A program made the position numbers and the translations under genes. This document shows, in pieces, positions 32,127-40,732 of a stretch of DNA of 64,000 nt. The stretch spans positions 62,001 to 126,000 of the forward strand of contig NZ_PJZH01000009.1 of assembly GCF_002858715.1 (NCBI RefSeq). The letters run 5' to 3'. Position 1 is the stretch's first letter. The number at the start of each line of letters is the position of its first letter. Origin of the DNA: Chimaeribacter coloradensis. GTDB lineage: Bacteria; Pseudomonadota; Gammaproteobacteria; Enterobacterales; Enterobacteriaceae. Under the pieces are notes generated by a model, which was given only the letters and a program-made list of their open reading frames with translations, did no database searches and was not told where the DNA came from.

Positions 32127-32159
32127 AAAACCGGCCGTTGATGTTAATAATACGTTAGG

Positions 32160-32173
32160 TGGAACCGGTTCCA
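32160..32173. promoter_or_regulatory. PtxS-type operator upstream of the kgu operon
   Basis: TGGAACCGGTTCCA is a perfect 14-base palindrome. It differs from the Pseudomonas PtxS operator that I recall (TGAAACCGGTTTCA) by one symmetric base in each arm. A ptxS-like gene lies nearby, so repression relieved by 2-ketogluconate is likely. Confidence 0.75.
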
Positions 32174-32290
32174 GTGGAAAGCGGTGAAATGTCAATTTAC
32201 GATCGCCGTCACAGACTTCGTTGAATCAGATAAACGGTTTTACAGAGCTCTCATTTATTCTGTTTTGGGATAAATAGCGGGAAAGGGTGC

Positions 32291-32527
32291 ATGTCATCAA
32301 TTTATGCAGACGAGTATCAGCTGTTGATCAAACTATTACGGGCCGCAAGGCGTGAGAAAGGGCTGACCCAGCAACAGCTGGCGTCAGCGTTGAAGCGGCC
32401 ACCGTCTTTTATCGCGAAAGTGGAAAACGGTGAAAGGCGGTTGGACGTGATCGAGTTTGCGCATTTCGCCCGTTTGCTTTCACTGGAACCCGCCGGGGTG
32501 TTGGAAACGGTGATGAAGGGCGTCTGA
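32291..32527 (+). CDS. Small XRE-family helix-turn-helix protein
   Basis: A 78-residue single-domain Cro/XRE regulator (REKGLTQQQLASAL, FIAKVENGERRLD). AAAGGG precedes the ATG. It diverges from kguE and converges on ptxS, from which 9 bases separate it. No toxin or partner gene is next to it. Its target is unknown; the shared divergent region with kguE makes that promoter a candidate. Confidence 0.85.
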   Translation: MSSIYADEYQLLIKLLRAARREKGLTQQQLASALKRPPSFIAKVENGERRLDVIEFAHFARLLSLEPAGVLETVMKGV

Positions 32528-32536
32528 TACCCTGTG

Positions 32537-33562
32537 TTACAGCGACGTCGAGCCGCGCACAATCAGCTCGCCGGAGAACGCCTGTTCGCGCGGGTCGTCC
32601 TGGCTGCCCTGAATGCGTTTTACCACCTGCTCCAGCGCGGCAAACCCCATCTCATAGGTCGGCTGCTTAAAGGTGGTGATGCCGACGCCCGCCAGCTCCG
32701 CCCACTCCAGCTCATCAAAGCCCAGCAGCCCGATGTCACTGCCCCAGCGGATGCCGAGACGGCGCATAGCACGGGCAATCTGCAACGTCAGCGCGCCGTT
32801 GGCCGACAGCACCGCCTTGCGGCGGCCGCGGTTGCTGCGGCTGAAGTCACTGAGCACCGCATCCAGCTGCGCGCCGTCATTCAGCAGCACTTCGGCGCTG
32901 CGCGCCTGGAGATCGGGGCAGGCCTGCATGGTGGCGCGGTAGGCGTCCAGCCGCTCCAGCCGGGTGTTCACCGTGCCGACCGGCTCGCTTAAGAACAGAA
33001 TCGCCTCGAAGCCCTGATCGATCAGGTGCTGGGTGGCGAGCGTCGCCGCCTCGCGGTTGTTCAGCCCCACCACGTCACAGGTGAAGTCGGGGATTTTGCG
33101 GTCAATCAGCACCATCGGCAGCAGCGACTGTTGCAGCATGGAGAGCGCCTCTTCCCGCATCCCCACCGCATTCACCACAATGCCCTCGACCTGATAACTG
33201 CTCAGCAGTTGCAGGTAGTGCTGCTCCTGGTTGATTTCGTTGTTGGTGTTACACACCAGCAGGGTAAAGCCCTGGCGGCGGCAGGCGGCTTCGACGCCGC
33301 GCATCACGTCGACAGAGTAGGGGTTGGTTATGTCGGCAATAATTAACCCGATAAGCCGGGTCTGGCCGCCCTTCAGGCTGCGTGCCATCTGGCTTGGCCG
33401 GTAATTGAGGGCGTGGATCGCCGCCTCAATGCGCTGCTTCAGGTCGTCGGAGAGCAAATTCTGTTCGCCGTTAAGATAACGCGACACACTGGTCTTGCCG
33501 GTGTTTGCCGCTTTGGCCACATCGCTGATGGTTGCCCGCCCCGCACCCTTACTTCTGTTCAC
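32537..33562 (-). CDS. ptxS: LacI-family repressor of the 2-ketogluconate operon (PtxS-like)
   Basis: A 341-residue LacI/GalR regulator with an N-terminal DNA-binding domain (ATISDVAKAANTGKTSVSRYL), hinge helix (RPSQMARSLKGG) and periplasmic-binding-protein-like effector domain. Position upstream of kguEKTD and the PtxS-type palindrome in front of kguE identify it as PtxS-like; 2-ketogluconate or its 6-phosphate would be the inducer. It has a clear AGGAGG-like site upstream of ATG 33562. Confidence 0.88.
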   Translation of the reverse strand: MNRSKGAGRATISDVAKAANTGKTSVSRYLNGEQNLLSDDLKQRIEAAIHALNYRPSQMARSLKGGQTRLIGLIIADITNPYSVDVMRGVEAACRRQGFTLLVCNTNNEINQEQHYLQLLSSYQVEGIVVNAVGMREEALSMLQQSLLPMVLIDRKIPDFTCDVVGLNNREAATLATQHLIDQGFEAILFLSEPVGTVNTRLERLDAYRATMQACPDLQARSAEVLLNDGAQLDAVLSDFSRSNRGRRKAVLSANGALTLQIARAMRRLGIRWGSDIGLLGFDELEWAELAGVGITTFKQPTYEMGFAALEQVVKRIQGSQDDPREQAFSGELIVRGSTSL

Positions 33563-33606
33563 TGCATATCCTCCTGGCTAACTGACACAGGAGACTACCA
33601 TACTGC

Positions 33607-33634
33607 AACGGCTGCCGAATATACGGCAGCCGTT
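33607..33634. terminator. Hairpin between rafB and ptxS
   Basis: AACGGCTGCCG (33607-33617) pairs perfectly with CGGCAGCCGTT (33624-33634). The T-run lies on the plus-strand side, so for the leftward rafB transcript it is a stem without strong U-tract. It may protect the 3' end or end transcription weakly. Confidence 0.55.
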
Positions 33635-33642
33635 TTTGGCCG

Positions 33643-34917
33643 TTATGACGCTGCGCGGCCGGGCAGGGCGGCGGTCTCCGGCAGGGTTTTGGGCCGGTTG
33701 CTGAGGGTAAAGGCGGAGATGACCGTCACGCTCAGCGCAATGCCGCCGAGGATGAAATAGGTGTCGCTGAAGCCGATGCGGTCATACATCGTCCCGGCGA
33801 AGGCCGACAGGAAAATCGCCGCCAGTTGCTTCGAGAAACAGAAACCGATCAGGTAGATAGAGGCGGAGAAGCGGACGTCAAAAATCGAGGTGATGTATTT
33901 GAACGCCCCGACCAGCAGGAACGGCACCTCCAGCGCGTGCAGCATTTTCAGCACGATCACCTCGGCCGCCGTGGTGGCGAAGGCGGAGCCGATAATCCGC
34001 ACCGACATAATGGTGCCTGCCACCAGCAGGGTATTTTTCGCGCCAATGCGGTTAATGATCCACGGCGAGCAGAACATGATCAGGGCGTTGGCCAGCTCGC
34101 CTGCGGTGGTGACGAAGCCAAACACCTCGGTGCCATGCTGCGGCGAGGTAAAGAAGGTCTTAAAGAAGTTGGCGAACTGCTGGTCGAACACGTCATACAC
34201 GCAGGCCACGCCGACAATATAGAAGATGAACAGCCAGAGCGCCCGCATCCGGAACAGCTCGCCCACCTGCTTCAGGCTGAACTGGCGCGAATTGGCCCCC
34301 ATGCCGTCAACCACCAGGGCGCTGCGGTTCTCCTGCGGTTTGGCGATCAGCAACAGCAGTATCAGCAGCACTGCCGCGCCGGAGCCCATCCAGAACACGA
34401 TGTCCGGGTTGATGCTGAACATCACCCCGGCGGTGGAGGCGCACAACCCCCAGCCGAAACAGCCGAACATCCGCGCTTTGCCATATTCGAAGTGGCTGTT
34501 GCGGCTCACCCGCTCGATGTAGGCCTCGGTGGCCCCGGAGCCGCCGGCGAAAACAAAGCCGATGTAGGCCCCGCCGCACAGCGCGCCCAGCAGTACATTA
34601 AAGCGCAGCAGCGGCGCGAAAACGTAGAGGAAGAAGGGGGCGAAGAAAAACAGCAGCACCGCGATCACCCACAGCAGGTGTTTCTTCAGCCCGAGCTTGT
34701 CGGAAATCAGGCCGAACACCGGCTGAAACACGATGGCGAACAGCGACATACTGGCGAAGACCACGCCGGTTTCGGTTTTGGTCAGGCCGATCACATCCGC
34801 CAGCCAGATCGGCAGGAACGGGTAGCAGGTCGCCATAATGAAGAAATAGAGGAAGAAGAAAGCGCCGAATATCCAGAAATTCTTGTTGTTTTTGTAGGTA
34901 CAGACAGGTGAGTTCAT
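33643..34917 (-). CDS. rafB: Oligosaccharide:H+ symporter (LacY/RafB family)
   Basis: A 424-residue permease of the LacY/RafB/CscB family, starting with the typical NNKNFWIFGAFFFLYFF first helix and carrying the GSGATEAYIERVSR and FEYGKARMFGC motifs with the substrate/proton acidic residues. Twelve helices predicted. Downstream of alpha-galactosidase by 57 bases; raffinose or melibiose is the likely substrate. Confidence 0.92.
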   Translation of the reverse strand: MNSPVCTYKNNKNFWIFGAFFFLYFFIMATCYPFLPIWLADVIGLTKTETGVVFASMSLFAIVFQPVFGLISDKLGLKKHLLWVIAVLLFFFAPFFLYVFAPLLRFNVLLGALCGGAYIGFVFAGGSGATEAYIERVSRNSHFEYGKARMFGCFGWGLCASTAGVMFSINPDIVFWMGSGAAVLLILLLLIAKPQENRSALVVDGMGANSRQFSLKQVGELFRMRALWLFIFYIVGVACVYDVFDQQFANFFKTFFTSPQHGTEVFGFVTTAGELANALIMFCSPWIINRIGAKNTLLVAGTIMSVRIIGSAFATTAAEVIVLKMLHALEVPFLLVGAFKYITSIFDVRFSASIYLIGFCFSKQLAAIFLSAFAGTMYDRIGFSDTYFILGGIALSVTVISAFTLSNRPKTLPETAALPGRAAS

Positions 34918-34948
34918 GGGGTTTTCCTTGCTCGGTCTGCGGTAAAAA

Positions 34949-34966
34949 GCCGGGCGGAGGCCCGGC
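34949..34966. repeat. Hairpin between alpha-galactosidase and permease genes
   Basis: GCCGGGC (34949-34955) pairs with GCCCGGC (34960-34966) in the 57-base gap. Such intercistronic hairpins can adjust relative expression within an operon. Confidence 0.5.
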
Positions 34967-34974
34967 CTGTCGGG

Positions 34975-37101
34975 TTAACAGCGTTCAATGCCCAGCAACA
35001 GCGCGCTCTCCGGGTCGAGCACCGGCAGCGCCAGCCCGGCCTGGGCCAGCCAGCTGCCGCTGGCCTCCACCGGCGCGGTGATCCAGCCCGGCAGCACCCG
35101 CATCACATGGCCGCCCTGCTCCTCAGCAATCACCGGCGGTGCATCCAGCACCGTCACGCGGTAGCGCGCCTCCGGCAGCAGCCCAGGAATGCGCAGCCGC
35201 CCCGGCATCGAGTAGGTGGGCATCGCCAGTTGCGCCACGGAGAAGATCGCCCGGTCGCGCGCCGGGCTTATCACGCCATGCGCCAGGGTGGCCGGGTCGG
35301 GGTGATCGATCCGCACGCTATCGCCGCTGTGCAGCAGGTCGCGCCACTGGCGGTGTAAGGCAATATAGTGCGCAAACGCCTGCTGCTCCTGCTCACCGGC
35401 GCGGGCCGGGTCAAGCTCGATGCCCATATGGCCGAACAGCGCGGTCAGGCCGCGAAACTGGATGTCATGGCGACGGTAGGTGGCGTGGCAGCGGTCGGCC
35501 CCGATATGTGCGCCCATCACCTCCGGCGGGAAGAAGTAGCTCATGCCGCGCTGGATGCGCTGGCGCTCCAGCGCGTCATTGTTGTCGGACGTCCAGAAAC
35601 GGTGGCTGCGCTTAAGCACTTCGTAATCGATGCGGCCGCCGCCGGAGGCGCAGGCCTCAAACTCCACCTGCGGGAAGCGCGCCACCAGCGCATCCGCCAG
35701 CCGGTAGAACTGTTCCGTCTGCGCGGTGGCCGCCGCCCGCCCCTCATGCCCCGGCTGCACCACTTCGCGGTTCATGTCCCACTTCACATACTGGATGTCA
35801 TGCTCGCCGAGCAGCCAGCTCATGCGCGCCAGCAGGTAATCGAACACGGCGGGGTTGCTTAAATCCAGTACATACTGGAAGCGCCCCGGCGGCTGCTGGT
35901 AACCCGGCAGCGCCAGCAGCCATTCCGGGTGCGCGCGGTAGAGGTCGGAATCCGGATTGATCATCTCCGGCTCGACCCAGATGCCGAACTCCATGCCGAG
36001 CTGGTGGACGTGCTCGATCACCGGCGTCAGCCCGTTGGGGTACTTTTTCTCATCCAGATACCAGTCACCCAGCGCGGCGCGGTCGTGGTCGCGGCCGCGG
36101 AACCAGCCGTCATCGATGATAAAGCGCTCCACGCCCAGCTCTGCGGCCCGGGTCGCCATCGCCATGATGTAATCAGGGTCGTGGTCGAAGTAGATCCCCT
36201 CCCAGGTATTGAGGTGTACCGGGCGCGGGCGCTCGCCGGAGAAGGGTAGGATCTGGCGGCGCACATAGCGGTGGAACTGCTGGCTCATCAGGTTCATGCC
36301 TTCGCTGCTGTAGCTGGCGTAGAGCCACGGGGTGCTGAGGCTCTGCTGCGCAGCAAGCTGCTGCTCACCGGCGAAATAGAGCGCCTCGGCCTGCAACTGG
36401 CGGCGGCCGTCGGTTTTCACATCCGCCCGCAGGCGGTGGTTGCCGCTCCAGGCGAGGTGCGCGCCCCAGACTTCACCCTGCTGCTCCGAAAAGCCCGGCC
36501 GGCCGAGGATCATGCCGGGGAAATATTCATGGGAGGTGCGGCCGCGCCGGTTCTCCTGCACCACGCCGCCGTGGGAGAGCAGCGTGCGGTGCGGCTGGAA
36601 CTCCCGCACCCAGCGGCCGTGGAACGCCATCACCTCCGCCGCCTGCTCCGGCAGCGGCAGGGTCACGGCGAGGCGGCTGACCTGATAGGGCTGCGCGTGC
36701 AGGTTGGTCAGGGTGTTGCGGGTGCGCAGCACGCCGGTCTCCGCATCCAGGTGCAGCTCGCTGGTGAAACGCAGCGCGGCCTGCGGGTCTTCTGCGGTGA
36801 TCACCACGCCGTCCGCCTGCTGGTCAACCCGGCAGGTAGTAAACACCGGCGACCAGTCCAGCCCGTCGCGGTGCCCCTCGACGCCCGGCGAGCCGAACAG
36901 CCCCCGGCCATTCTCCGCCGCCAGGGTCAGCGGCACATCCACATCCAGCCGGCCATTCGGTACCGGGCGGCTCAGGGTCGCGATCTCCTCCGCGCTGAAC
37001 GCGGGCAGGTGCGGCCCCCAGTAAAGGATTTCAGCCACCGGCGCGCAGCGGATCACAATATCCGAGGTGCGGCTGGTCAGGCGACAAATTGGGGCATCCA
37101 T
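34975..37101 (-). CDS. rafA: Alpha-galactosidase (GH36)
   Basis: A 708-residue GH36 alpha-galactosidase that releases galactose from melibiose and raffinose-type sugars in the cytoplasm (no signal peptide). The catalytic nucleophile lies in YVKWDMNRE and the acid/base in FWTSDNNDALERQ; WxEPEMINPDSD and ACASGGGRID are further family motifs. Length equals RafA-type enzymes. ATG 37101 with GGAGAA upstream is chosen. Forms an operon with the permease; a LacI-type palindrome lies 45 bases upstream. Confidence 0.95.
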   Translation of the reverse strand: MDAPICRLTSRTSDIVIRCAPVAEILYWGPHLPAFSAEEIATLSRPVPNGRLDVDVPLTLAAENGRGLFGSPGVEGHRDGLDWSPVFTTCRVDQQADGVVITAEDPQAALRFTSELHLDAETGVLRTRNTLTNLHAQPYQVSRLAVTLPLPEQAAEVMAFHGRWVREFQPHRTLLSHGGVVQENRRGRTSHEYFPGMILGRPGFSEQQGEVWGAHLAWSGNHRLRADVKTDGRRQLQAEALYFAGEQQLAAQQSLSTPWLYASYSSEGMNLMSQQFHRYVRRQILPFSGERPRPVHLNTWEGIYFDHDPDYIMAMATRAAELGVERFIIDDGWFRGRDHDRAALGDWYLDEKKYPNGLTPVIEHVHQLGMEFGIWVEPEMINPDSDLYRAHPEWLLALPGYQQPPGRFQYVLDLSNPAVFDYLLARMSWLLGEHDIQYVKWDMNREVVQPGHEGRAAATAQTEQFYRLADALVARFPQVEFEACASGGGRIDYEVLKRSHRFWTSDNNDALERQRIQRGMSYFFPPEVMGAHIGADRCHATYRRHDIQFRGLTALFGHMGIELDPARAGEQEQQAFAHYIALHRQWRDLLHSGDSVRIDHPDPATLAHGVISPARDRAIFSVAQLAMPTYSMPGRLRIPGLLPEARYRVTVLDAPPVIAEEQGGHVMRVLPGWITAPVEASGSWLAQAGLALPVLDPESALLLGIERC

Positions 37102-37145
37102 GGCAATTCTCCGGGAAAAAGGGGAAATAAGTGCCGTAAGCATTG

Positions 37146-37163
37146 ATCCGAAACGTTTCGGAT
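37146..37163. promoter_or_regulatory. LacI-type operator upstream of rafAB
   Basis: ATCCGAAACGTTTCGGAT is a perfect 18-base palindrome with the central CG typical of LacI/GalR operators. It is placed between rafA and the adjacent LacI-family gene, over the likely rafA promoter. Confidence 0.8.
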
Positions 37164-37253
37164 GCGTAGTGGAAGAGATGGGATTTGTGATCGGGATTAA
37201 AGATCAGCGCGACTTTTTGCCGGAAACCGGGAGCGGGTTAACAGGATGCCCCG

Positions 37254-38258
37254 CTATCGCGGCGGGTGCGAACTGATGCCCGGTTGCAGGCCGGGCTGCC
37301 AGAGCACCTGTAATTCACTGAGCGGTTCGCCGCGGATCAGCGCCAGCGTCATTTCTGCGATCTGCCGCCCGACCGCTTCGCGCGTCGCCTGGGTCACGGC
37401 GGTAATCGGCAGGTCGATCAGGCTGTCCGGCGGCAGGCCGTCATAGATCACCAGCGAGACCCGGCCGCTCTCCAGCAGCCCCGCTTCGTGCAGCGCCATC
37501 ACCGCGCCTTCACCGTGCATGTTGTTATCGGTGATCAGCGCCGTGGGCGGCTCCGGCAGGGCGAGCAGGGCGCGGGTTGCCTGATATCCGGCGCGGCGGG
37601 TCGGCAGAATCTGGCCGAGGTAGCCGGGCGGCAGCGGCAGGTGGTGCGCGCGCAGCCCGTCCAGAAAGCCCTGGCGGCGCTGGCCGACAAAGGTCTGCGG
37701 GCTGGTTTCGCCCAGGTAGGCGATGCGCCGGTGGCCGAGGCTGACCAGGTGGTCTACCGCCAGCAGGGTGCCGGCGTGGTTATCGAAGTCGAACCAGGCG
37801 TAAGGCTGGGGAAGGGCGCTGCGGCCGAGCGCCAGGAACGGGAAGCCGATCTGTTGCAGCACCTGCAGGCGCGGGTCATTGGGCTGGGTGTGGGCCACCA
37901 GCAGCGCATCGACCCGTTTGCTCTCAATCAGCCGGGCCATGCCTGCGGGCTCCTGCTCCTCCGCCACCAGCAGCAGGTCGATCTCCTGGCGCGCCAGCTC
38001 ATGGCTGATGCAGCCTACCATCTCAATAAACGCCGAGTTGTTCAGCGGGCGCGGTTCAAACGGGAACAGCAGCCCCACGGCATCGATTTTGCCCATTTTC
38101 AGGCGGCGGGCCAGGGTATTGGGGCGGTAACCCATGCGTTGCGCGGCGGCATCCACCCGCTGTTTGGTGGCGGCGGCCACGTCATCGTAACCGTTCAGCG
38201 CGCGGCTGACGGTGGTGACAGAGAGGCCCAGCTCGCGGGCCAGCGCTTTGAGTGACAT
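37254..38258 (-). CDS. rafR: LacI-family repressor of the raf genes
   Basis: A 334-residue LacI/GalR regulator: DNA-binding domain (MSLKALARELGLSVTTVSRAL), hinge (RPNTLARRLKMGK), effector-binding domain (YLGETSPQTFVGQRR). Start placed at ATG 38258 because the helix-turn-helix begins there; a longer upstream frame has no plausible domain. It lies upstream of and codirectional with rafAB, making it their probable repressor. Confidence 0.9.
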   Translation of the reverse strand: MSLKALARELGLSVTTVSRALNGYDDVAAATKQRVDAAAQRMGYRPNTLARRLKMGKIDAVGLLFPFEPRPLNNSAFIEMVGCISHELARQEIDLLLVAEEQEPAGMARLIESKRVDALLVAHTQPNDPRLQVLQQIGFPFLALGRSALPQPYAWFDFDNHAGTLLAVDHLVSLGHRRIAYLGETSPQTFVGQRRQGFLDGLRAHHLPLPPGYLGQILPTRRAGYQATRALLALPEPPTALITDNNMHGEGAVMALHEAGLLESGRVSLVIYDGLPPDSLIDLPITAVTQATREAVGRQIAEMTLALIRGEPLSELQVLWQPGLQPGISSHPPR

Positions 38259-38324
38259 AGGAAATTCCACGCAGCGGGGGGAGACGCAGCGAGAGTAGCA
38301 CAGAGTCGGGGGGAAGGTTGAGAA

Positions 38325-38345
38325 GCCCGGCGCACAGCGCCGGGC
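38325..38345. terminator. Hairpin after yiaD
   Basis: GCCCGGCGC (38325-38333) pairs with GCGCCGGGC (38337-38345), a perfect 9-bp stem directly beyond the yiaD stop. The minus-strand tail is only TTCTC, so termination efficiency is uncertain. Confidence 0.6.
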
Positions 38346-38352
38346 AAAAAGC

Positions 38353-39015
38353 TTACTGCAGCGGGCTGAGGGTGATCTCGACGCGGCGGTTCTGCGCCTT
38401 GCCTTCTGCGGTGCTGTTGGAGGCGACCGGGTTGTCCGGGCCGGCACCGGCGGTGCGGATGCGCGCCGCAGAAACGCCCTGGGTGATCAGCGCGCTGGCG
38501 ACGCTGTCGGCACGTTGCTGGGAGAGCGTCATGTTGTGGGCGCGTGCGCCGCTGCTGTCGGTATAGCCAATCACGTTGACCGCGGTCTTCTCATACTCTT
38601 TCAGTACCATCGCCACGCCGGAGAGGGTGTTGGCCCCGGCCGGTTTCAGGTTACTGGCGTCGGTGTCGAAGGTGACGTTATTCGGCATGTTCAGCACGAT
38701 GTTGTCGCCTTCACGGGTCACGCTGACGCCGGTGCCCTGCATTTTCTGGCGCAGTTTGGTTTCCTGCACGTCCATGTAGTAGCCTGCGCCGCCGCCCAAT
38801 GCCGCACCGGCCGCCGCGCCAATCAGCGCGCCCTTGCCGCGGTCTTTTTTGGAGGAGGAGAGCACGCCGACGCCTGCGCCCAGTGCGGCCCCCAGCCCGG
38901 CACCGATGCCGGCTTTCCCGGCTTCACGCTCACCGGTGTAAGGGTTGGTGGTACAGCCCGCCAGGGCCAGTGACAGGCTTAATGCGCCGGCCACACACAG
39001 AATACGCTTTTTCAT
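38353..39015 (-). CDS. yiaD: OmpA-family lipoprotein YiaD
   Basis: A 220-residue outer-membrane lipoprotein. Signal peptide with lipobox LALAGC, a glycine-zipper segment (GAGLGAALGAGVGVL and AAAGAALGGGAGYY), then a C-terminal OmpA domain that binds peptidoglycan (NVIGYTDSSGARAHN, QRADSVASALI, NRRVEITLSPLQ). Start ATG 39015 is at the signal peptide. Single gene. Confidence 0.95.
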   Translation of the reverse strand: MKKRILCVAGALSLSLALAGCTTNPYTGEREAGKAGIGAGLGAALGAGVGVLSSSKKDRGKGALIGAAAGAALGGGAGYYMDVQETKLRQKMQGTGVSVTREGDNIVLNMPNNVTFDTDASNLKPAGANTLSGVAMVLKEYEKTAVNVIGYTDSSGARAHNMTLSQQRADSVASALITQGVSAARIRTAGAGPDNPVASNSTAEGKAQNRRVEITLSPLQ

Positions 39016-39181
39016 GGTTAATCCTTTGTAACAAGTCAGTGCGGTGAAGAGCAACTCCACCTAATCATTGGGGCGTCAGGTTATTATGTGTTCATCCCGG
39101 TGGCGGCAAACGCACACCGGCCGGGCATTATGACCGGGAAAAGTAAGAAAAGTGCTAGAGATAATTCTCAAAGTGTAAGTG

Positions 39182-39616
39182 TCAGTTGCCCGCCTGCCAC
39201 ATCATGATCAGCGTCATGGCGTGGGTGTCGCGGTGGCGGAGTTTGCGTTGCGGAATAAATCCCCATTTGCGGTAAAAGGCCACTGCCCGGTGGTTGCGCA
39301 TATAGACCTCCAGGCTGAGCAGCGGGAAACGCTGCTGCACCCAGGCCATCAGGCCGTCTGCCACGCCAGTGCCGAAACGCTGGGGGGCCACGAACAGCGC
39401 GCCGACAAAGCGGCTGTCCATCACGCTGATAAACCCGGCCAGCGCGCCGTCGCGCTCATCCACCCAGGTGTCGGCCCGCGGCAGGTACGCCTCCCGTACC
39501 AGCGGCGCGCTTTCGTGCCAGTAACGCGCCTCAATAAACGGGTGCCCGGCCGTGGTGCTCGCCAGCCACAGCGCCATCAGCGGCTCCATATCGGCAGGCC
39601 GGAACGCCCGGATCAT
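39182..39616 (-). CDS. yiaC: GNAT N-acetyltransferase YiaC
   Basis: A 144-residue acetyltransferase matching YiaC, with the acetyl-CoA-binding region FVAPQRFGTGVADGLM and the ending EVYMRNHRAVAFYRKWGF. E. coli YiaC acetylates protein lysines. The ATG at 39616 overlaps the tag stop as ATGA, so the two genes are translationally coupled, as in E. coli. Confidence 0.92.
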   Translation of the reverse strand: MIRAFRPADMEPLMALWLASTTAGHPFIEARYWHESAPLVREAYLPRADTWVDERDGALAGFISVMDSRFVGALFVAPQRFGTGVADGLMAWVQQRFPLLSLEVYMRNHRAVAFYRKWGFIPQRKLRHRDTHAMTLIMMWQAGN

Positions 39617-40176
39617 GCGCCTGCCTGCGCCGGGCAGCAGAAGCAGTCGGCCTGGTGATCGTTCACCAGGCCGCACGCCTGCATAAAGGCGTAACAAATG
39701 GTTGCGCCGACAAAGGTAAACCCGCGTTTTTTCAGCGCCCTGGAAAGCGCCTCAGAGGCGGCAGTTTTCGCCGGGATCGCCTCCCCCTGCGGGCGGTTGA
39801 CCTGCGGCTGGTGGTCGACAAACCCCCAGATAAAGCGCGAAAAATCCTCACCGGCGGCGGCCATCGCCAGCCAGGCGCGGGCATTGGTGATGATCGCCTC
39901 CAGCTTGCGGCGGTGGCGGATCAGCCCCGCCTCCTGCATCAGCGCATCGACATCCTGCGGCGTCATCGCGGCGATGTGATGCGGGTCAAACCCGTGGAAG
40001 CACGCCCGGTAGCGTTCGCGCTTTTTCAGCACCGTGATCCAGGAGAGCCCGGCCTGCTGCCCCTCCAGGCAGAGCATCTCAAACAGCGCACGGCTCTCCC
40101 GCTGCGGGACGCCCCATTCACGGTCGTGATAATCGATGTATAACGGGTCAGCGGTGACCCAGCGGCAACGTACCAT
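39613..40176 (-). CDS. tag: DNA-3-methyladenine glycosylase I
   Basis: A 187-residue Tag glycosylase that removes 3-methyladenine from alkylated DNA. Zinc ligands are visible: C4 (MVRCRW), H17 (DYHDREWG), and the C-terminal H and C in VNDHQADCFC. Start ATG 40176 has AAAGGAG upstream. It overlaps yiaC by four bases. Confidence 0.96.
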   Translation of the reverse strand: MVRCRWVTADPLYIDYHDREWGVPQRESRALFEMLCLEGQQAGLSWITVLKKRERYRACFHGFDPHHIAAMTPQDVDALMQEAGLIRHRRKLEAIITNARAWLAMAAAGEDFSRFIWGFVDHQPQVNRPQGEAIPAKTAASEALSRALKKRGFTFVGATICYAFMQACGLVNDHQADCFCCPAQAGA

Positions 40177-40353
40177 AACGGCTCCTTTCTCCCTTTTACC
40201 CACGGTATTTCCCAATCATAGCGCGGCAGCCGCGGGGAAGGCGGCAGAAAATCGCCCGGTAAGAAGGCCATTCCCTGTCTATGCTTTAACGTTCACGTTT
40301 TCGGAAAGATGTTTTTTATTCACGTTATTTTTTACTGACTACGAGGTGGTTAT

Positions 40354-40524
40354 ATGAAAAAGATCTCAACGGTATTGCTGGTTGTCGCGGCACTGACATC
40401 ACTGGCCGGGTGTTCACACCGCAGCAGCGCAGTCAAAGAGGACGGGCGCCCGCACGCGCCGAGCGGCCAGGCCTCCCCGGGCGGCACCCTCGGCACCGGG
40501 CCGGTGGGCCAGCCGCAATCCTGA
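40354..40524 (+). CDS. Small lipoprotein of unknown function
   Basis: A 56-residue lipoprotein: MKKISTVLLVVAALTSLAGC signal with lipobox LAGC (Cys 20), then a short Gly/Pro/Ser-rich mature part of 36 residues rich in GP and GG. GAGGTGG precedes the ATG. A strong terminator follows, so it is a single-gene unit. I do not recognise the mature sequence. Confidence 0.85.
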   Translation: MKKISTVLLVVAALTSLAGCSHRSSAVKEDGRPHAPSGQASPGGTLGTGPVGQPQS

Positions 40525-40533
40525 TTCCCCCCG

Positions 40534-40556
40534 CCCCGGCCTCTGCCGGGGTTTTT
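40534..40556 (+). terminator. Terminator of the small lipoprotein gene
   Basis: CCCCGGC (40534-40540), loop CTCT, GCCGGGG (40545-40551), then TTTTT. Confidence 0.9.
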
Positions 40557-40732
40557 AGTGCCCATTTCCCCCCGCCTGTGTGCCTCCCCGCATTTTTTCA
40601 ATCAGATACCTTGACGCCCGCCAGAAGCGGACAATAGTTATACTTGCATTGCACAAAATTAAAACAACGACTATGGCGTTTACCTAACCCATTCTGTTCC
40701 TTGAAACAGCCTGATGGCTCTCAGGAGTCCCC

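Noticed and set aside
38259-38447. 63-residue N-terminal extension of the raf repressor
   Set aside because: LacI proteins start at the helix-turn-helix; the extension is Arg/Ser/Pro-rich without similarity and lies in the yiaD end.
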